Part shown: positions 42,701-45,506 of the stretch, piece by piece
How positions within the stretch are numbered: the first letter of the stretch is position 1
Layout of the letters: each line of letters starts with the position of its first letter
The notes under the pieces: generated by a model
Told to the model about the DNA's origin: nothing
Databases searched by the model: none
Seen by the model: only the letters and a program-made list of their open reading frames with translations
Made by a program: the position numbers and the translations under genes
From: Hydrogenophaga sp.
GTDB taxonomy: Bacteria > Pseudomonadota > Gammaproteobacteria > Burkholderiales > Burkholderiaceae_C
Length of the DNA stretch: 45,506 nucleotides
NCBI GenBank assembly: GCA_030696525.1
Contig: JAUYSB010000116.1
Location: 1-45,506 of the forward strand
Direction of reading: 5' to 3'

Positions 42701-43407
42701 ACATGCGCAGCAAAAGCAGCGGTGGGGCGCGGCCGGCGGCTGGCGCGCCGGGTGTGAGCGCTGCGCCGGGCCGCCCCAAGCAAGCTCGTACCCCCTCGGG
42801 GGGCAGCGAACCACGCAAAGCGGGGCGCGGGGGGGCTGGAGTCATCCGAATCATCGGGGGGCTGTGGAAACGCAGCAAGCTCACGGTGGCGGCATTGCCA
42901 GGCTTGCGCCCCACGCCCGACCGCGTGCGCGAAACCCTGTTCAACTGGCTGGGCCAGGATTTGACGGGCTTGCGCTGCCTGGATGCCTTTGCCGGCAGCG
43001 GTGCCCTGGGTTTTGAGGCGGCCTCGCGAGGCGCCGCCGAGGTGTTGCTGATCGAGCAGGCGCCGGCCCTGGTGGCGGCGCTCAAGGACAACGCCACGCG
43101 CCTGAAGGCCACGCAGATCACGGTGCAACGTGGCGATGCCCTCAGCCTCATGCGCCAGCGCGCGGGGCAGGTCTGGGACGTGGTGTTTCTCGACCCGCCC
43201 TTTGGCGACGGGCAGAACGAGGCGGTGTTTCGCGACGCGCTCAAAGCTGCCCGCGATCTGGTGAGCGCGAACGGTTCGCTCTACCTTGAAGCGCCCCGTG
43301 TGTGGACCGATGCCGAACTGACCGAGCTGGGCTGGCGTGTGCTGCGCCAGGGCCGGGCCGGCCAGGTGGCCTTTCACCTGTTGGGGCCGCAAGCTGCCGG
43401 CGGATAA
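42697..43407 (+). CDS. rsmD: 16S rRNA (guanine(966)-N2)-methyltransferase with repeat-derived N-terminus
   Basis: A 236-residue methyltransferase. The core starts at VIRIIGGLWKRSKL (about 49), with RPTPDRVRETLFNWL, CLDAFAGSGALGFEAASRGA (SAM motif I) and the catalytic DPPF near residue 166. It modifies G966 of 16S rRNA. The first 48 residues (low complexity, Gly/Ala/Pro/Arg) are not part of the family and are encoded by a GC-rich palindromic repeat. ATG 42697 overlaps the M16 stop (ATGA); ATG 42703 or GTG 42754 could also serve. Confidence 0.93.
   Translation: MNMRSKSSGGARPAAGAPGVSAAPGRPKQARTPSGGSEPRKAGRGGAGVIRIIGGLWKRSKLTVAALPGLRPTPDRVRETLFNWLGQDLTGLRCLDAFAGSGALGFEAASRGAAEVLLIEQAPALVAALKDNATRLKATQITVQRGDALSLMRQRAGQVWDVVFLDPPFGDGQNEAVFRDALKAARDLVSANGSLYLEAPRVWTDAELTELGWRVLRQGRAGQVAFHLLGPQAAGG
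42752..42840. repeat. GC-rich palindromic repeat inside the rsmD 5' coding region
   Basis: The segment contains the hairpin CCCCC-TC-GGGGG (42791-42802) and outer arms CGCCCC ... GGGGCG (about 42773 and 42822). I recall very similar sequences (AAGCTCGTACCCCCTCGG with GGGCAGCG) as dispersed intergenic repeats in Comamonadaceae, which would make this a REP-like unit read in frame. The dispersal is from memory and was not checked. Confidence 0.5.
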
Positions 43408-43414
43408 TCGGGCC

Positions 43415-43930
43415 ATGAGCACGCCTGTTTCCGCCCGCCGTATCGCCGTTTACAGCGGCACCTTCGATCCCCTGACCCTGGGCCACGAGGACGTGGTGCG
43501 CCGCGCGGCCGGTCTGTTCGACGAACTGGTGCTCGCCGTGGCCGTGGCCCACCACAAGAAGACGCTGTTCAGCCTCGACGAGCGCATTGCCATGGCACGC
43601 GCCGCGCTGGCTGGCCTGCCCAATGTGCGGGTGGAGCCCTTTGATGGGCTGATCATGGACTTTTGCCGCGAGCAAGGCGCTTGCGCCGTGCTGCGTGGTG
43701 TGCGCAACGTCACCGACTTCGACTACGAGGCGCAGATGGCGGCCATGAACCGCAAGCTGCTGCCCACGGTGGAAACCGTGTTCCTGCTGCCGCAGGCCGA
43801 GCTGCAGTGTATTTCCAGCACCCTGGTGCGCGAGATTTCCAAACTGGGGGGCGACGTGGCGGCCATGGTCAGCGCGCCGGTGGCGGCTGAACTGGCGCGC
43901 CTGCACGGCCCCGCGCGCGTGCAATGCTGA
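43415..43930 (+). CDS. coaD: Phosphopantetheine adenylyltransferase
   Basis: A 171-residue nucleotidyltransferase for the fourth step of coenzyme A synthesis (4'-phosphopantetheine plus ATP to dephospho-CoA). The T/HxGH motif appears as YSGTFDPLTLGHEDVV with H24; LRGVRNVTDFDYEAQMAAMN and ISSTLVREISKLGGDV are also typical. It follows rsmD by 7 bases, a common pairing in bacteria. Confidence 0.97.
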   Translation: MSTPVSARRIAVYSGTFDPLTLGHEDVVRRAAGLFDELVLAVAVAHHKKTLFSLDERIAMARAALAGLPNVRVEPFDGLIMDFCREQGACAVLRGVRNVTDFDYEAQMAAMNRKLLPTVETVFLLPQAELQCISSTLVREISKLGGDVAAMVSAPVAAELARLHGPARVQC

Positions 43931-43943
43931 ACGGGGGCACACC

Positions 43944-44237
43944 ATGGCACTGATGATCACCGACGAGTGCATCAACTGCGACGTCTGCGAGCCCGAATGC
44001 CCGAACGAGGCCATCTACCTCGGGCCCGAGATCTACGAGATCGACCACACCAAGTGCACCGAATGTGTGGGACACTTCGACGAACCCCAGTGTGTGCAGG
44101 TCTGCCCGGTGGCCTGTATCCCCGTGAACCCGCAGCACGTGGAAAACCGAGAGACGCTGTGGCAGAAGTTCCAGCGCCTGCAGAAAGCCGGTCAGCCCTT
44201 GTCGGCGGCCGGCGACGGCTCGGCACCGGCGGCCTGA
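43944..44237 (+). CDS. YfhL family 4Fe-4S dicluster ferredoxin
   Basis: A 97-residue ferredoxin with two [4Fe-4S] sites: C9-x2-C12-x2-C15-x3-C19 and C38-x2-C41 ... C50-x3-C54. The 8-residue insertion VGHFDEPQ between the second-cluster cysteines marks the YfhL/Allochromatium type with low potential. An extra C58 is present. The partner enzyme is unknown. It lies 13 bases after coaD. Its last 46 bases overlap the convergent pth gene. Confidence 0.93.
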   Translation: MALMITDECINCDVCEPECPNEAIYLGPEIYEIDHTKCTECVGHFDEPQCVQVCPVACIPVNPQHVENRETLWQKFQRLQKAGQPLSAAGDGSAPAA

Positions 44238-44845
44238 GCGGGCGGCGCCTGTCGCGGCGGTTTGGGTCGCGGCGGCTTGCTGGTGTGTATGCGCGCCGTG
44301 GCCTCGTTCATGCGCCCGGCCAGCAGGTCGGGCAGGGCCAGCAGGCAACGTGTCAATGAGGCTTCGATGGCATCGCGCTGGTCGGGCGCGGGCTTCTTGA
44401 GCACCCAGTTTGCCACCTCGCTTTTGTCGCCCGGGTGGCCTATGCCGATGCGCAGCCGCCAGTAGTCGGCGCTGCCCAGCTGGGCGTGGATGTCGCGCAG
44501 GCCGTTGTGGCCGGCATGACCGCCGCCTTTTTTGAGCTTGCATTCGCCGGGCGCCAGGTCCAGCTCGTCGTGCACCACCAGCACCTCTTCGGGTGTGATC
44601 TTGAAGAAGCGGGCGAGTGCCGCCACCGCCTGGCCCGAGCGGTTCATGTAGGTCATGGGCTCCAGCAGCCACACCGGCTGACCGGCCACGTTGGCGCGTG
44701 CCACATTGCCGAAGTAGCCCTTCTCGGCCACCAGATGCACCTTGAGTTCGCGCGCCACCGCCTCCACCCACCAGAAGCCGGCGTTGTGGCGTGTCTGTTC
44801 GTATTCGGGGCCGGGGTTGCCCAGGCCAACGATGAGTCTGATCAT
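44192..44845 (-). CDS. pth: Peptidyl-tRNA hydrolase
   Basis: A 217-residue enzyme that frees tRNA from peptidyl-tRNA dropped by ribosomes. The N-terminus [20 protein letters not shown] carries N10 and the catalytic H20 and N21; [20 protein letters not shown] then HAGHNGLRD is the second signature. A C-terminal Pro/Ala/Lys tail of about 25 residues beyond the core is unusual but runs antisense into the ferredoxin gene, which may explain its composition. It is followed upstream by rplY on the same strand, the usual order. Confidence 0.96.
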   Translation of the reverse strand: MIRLIVGLGNPGPEYEQTRHNAGFWWVEAVARELKVHLVAEKGYFGNVARANVAGQPVWLLEPMTYMNRSGQAVAALARFFKITPEEVLVVHDELDLAPGECKLKKGGGHAGHNGLRDIHAQLGSADYWRLRIGIGHPGDKSEVANWVLKKPAPDQRDAIEASLTRCLLALPDLLAGRMNEATARIHTSKPPRPKPPRQAPPAQAAGAEPSPAADKG

Positions 44846-44878
44846 GGGTGGCGATTATCGTGGTGCGTTGAAATGAAA

Positions 44879-44901
44879 AAGGCCCGCACGGGGCGGGCCT
44901 T
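44879..44901 (-). terminator. Rho-independent terminator after rplY
   Basis: AAGGCCCGC-ACGGG-GCGGGCCTT forms a strong stem between rplY and pth; on the minus strand it runs into TTTTTC. It would terminate rplY 18 bases after its stop, so pth may need read-through or its own promoter. Confidence 0.8.
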
Positions 44902-44919
44902 CGCTGACAAAAAGAAGAA

Positions 44920-45506
44920 TCACTTCTTCTTCTTGCCCTTCTTGTCGTCGGCAGCGGCAGCCACGGGAGCGGCGACCACTTCTTCCACCGGTGCCACCAG
45001 GGTGGCAATGGTGACGGCCTTGCGACCGTGGGTCACGATCTTGACGCCAGCGGGCAGCTGGATGTCGGTGGCGTGGATGCTGGCGCCGGTGGTGGCGTTG
45101 CTCAGGTCCACGGTGATGTGCTCGGGCAGTTGCACGGCCAGGCACTCGATTTCGATTTCGGTGACCACGTGGTTGACCACACACTTGTCGGTCTTGACGG
45201 CCGGCGAGTTCTCAGCGCCCACAAAGTGCAGGGGCACCTTCTTGTGCAGGCGGGTCTTTTCGTCCACGCGCTGGAAGTCGATGTGCAGGACTTGCTGCTT
45301 GAAGGGGTGGTACTGCACATCGCGCAGCAGCACTTTTTCAACCTTGCCGGCCAGTTCCATGTCGAGGATGGAGGCGTGGAAGGCTTCCTTCTTCAGGGCG
45401 TGCCACAGCGCGTTGTGATCGACTTCGATCGTCACGGGTGCGGTGCTGCCACCAAAAACGATACCGGGCGTGCGGCCGGTGTTGCGGAGACGGCGGCTCG
45501 CACCCG
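44920..45506 (-). CDS. rplY: 50S ribosomal protein L25/general stress protein Ctc (5' end outside window)
   Basis: The C-terminal 194 residues of the long (Ctc/TL5) form of L25, which binds 5S rRNA. The frame continues beyond the window: before the internal [19 protein letters not shown] the sequence reads [19 protein letters not shown], the conserved L25 N-terminal region, so the gene start lies right of 45506. The C-terminal domain ([16 protein letters not shown] ...) ends in an Ala-rich and lysine tail ([10 protein letters not shown]). Confidence 0.95.
   Translation of the reverse strand, partial: GASRRLRNTGRTPGIVFGGSTAPVTIEVDHNALWHALKKEAFHASILDMELAGKVEKVLLRDVQYHPFKQQVLHIDFQRVDEKTRLHKKVPLHFVGAENSPAVKTDKCVVNHVVTEIEIECLAVQLPEHITVDLSNATTGASIHATDIQLPAGVKIVTHGRKAVTIATLVAPVEEVVAAPVAAAADDKKGKKKK

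Overview
The window looks like a chromosomal segment of a GC-rich betaproteobacterium of the order Burkholderiales, most likely family Comamonadaceae and possibly Hydrogenophaga or a close relative. This rests on high GC, strong GC3 bias, a pilGHIJ-chpA cluster beside a rubredoxin, the ThiD-like/hemL pair, a flavocytochrome c sulfide dehydrogenase, and housekeeping genes (rpsT, ftsY, rsmD, coaD, pth, rplY) that resemble their Comamonadaceae versions. The genus is recalled from gene style, not computed.

Left edge (1-2390) is accessory DNA: the end of an IS3-family element, then a divergent pair of uncharacterised genes (a helix-turn-helix protein and an HNH-type protein) separated by 84 bp that carry a palindromic operator candidate, then a non-coding stretch with two copies of an IS-end-like repeat. 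This is the only part that looks freshly acquired and is the best place to look for something undescribed.

2391-10929 is metabolic and transport DNA: a YegD-type Hsp70 protein; a TAXI-type TRAP transporter operon (receptor, DUF1850 protein, fused permease) divergent from a LysR regulator; an FAD amine/amino-acid oxidoreductase; and a split YeeE/YedE sulfur-compound transporter. 10939-14913 holds RNA-modification and odd-function genes: truC, an SRAP/HMCES-like protein that lacks the usual catalytic Cys2 and sits behind a LexA-like box, a DTW-domain tRNA modification enzyme, an M14 peptidase, a GIY-YIG-like protein and a membrane-anchored rhodanese.

15134-27226 contains a lipoprotein, hemL with a divergent ThiD-like kinase, a rubredoxin, and the complete twitching-motility chemosensory operon pilG-pilH-pilI-pilJ-chpA. 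27252-30653 is a minus-strand operon argD-argF-ykgJ-like-methyltransferase with a terminator-like hairpin in its leader. 30910-36340 holds a DUF3579 gene, rpsT, a zinc metallopeptidase, a DEAD-box helicase, apaH and a CNNM/CorC-type membrane protein.

36356-38618 encodes cytochrome c4 and a flavocytochrome c sulfide dehydrogenase (fccAB), consistent with sulfide oxidation feeding electrons into the c-type cytochrome pool. 38821-45506 is core DNA: ftsY divergent from a tandem pair of M16 peptidases, rsmD (with a GC-rich palindromic repeat translated into its N-terminus), coaD, a 2x[4Fe-4S] ferredoxin, pth, and rplY cut by the window edge. No rRNA, tRNA or CRISPR array was seen, and no gene-free stretch exceeds 300 bases.
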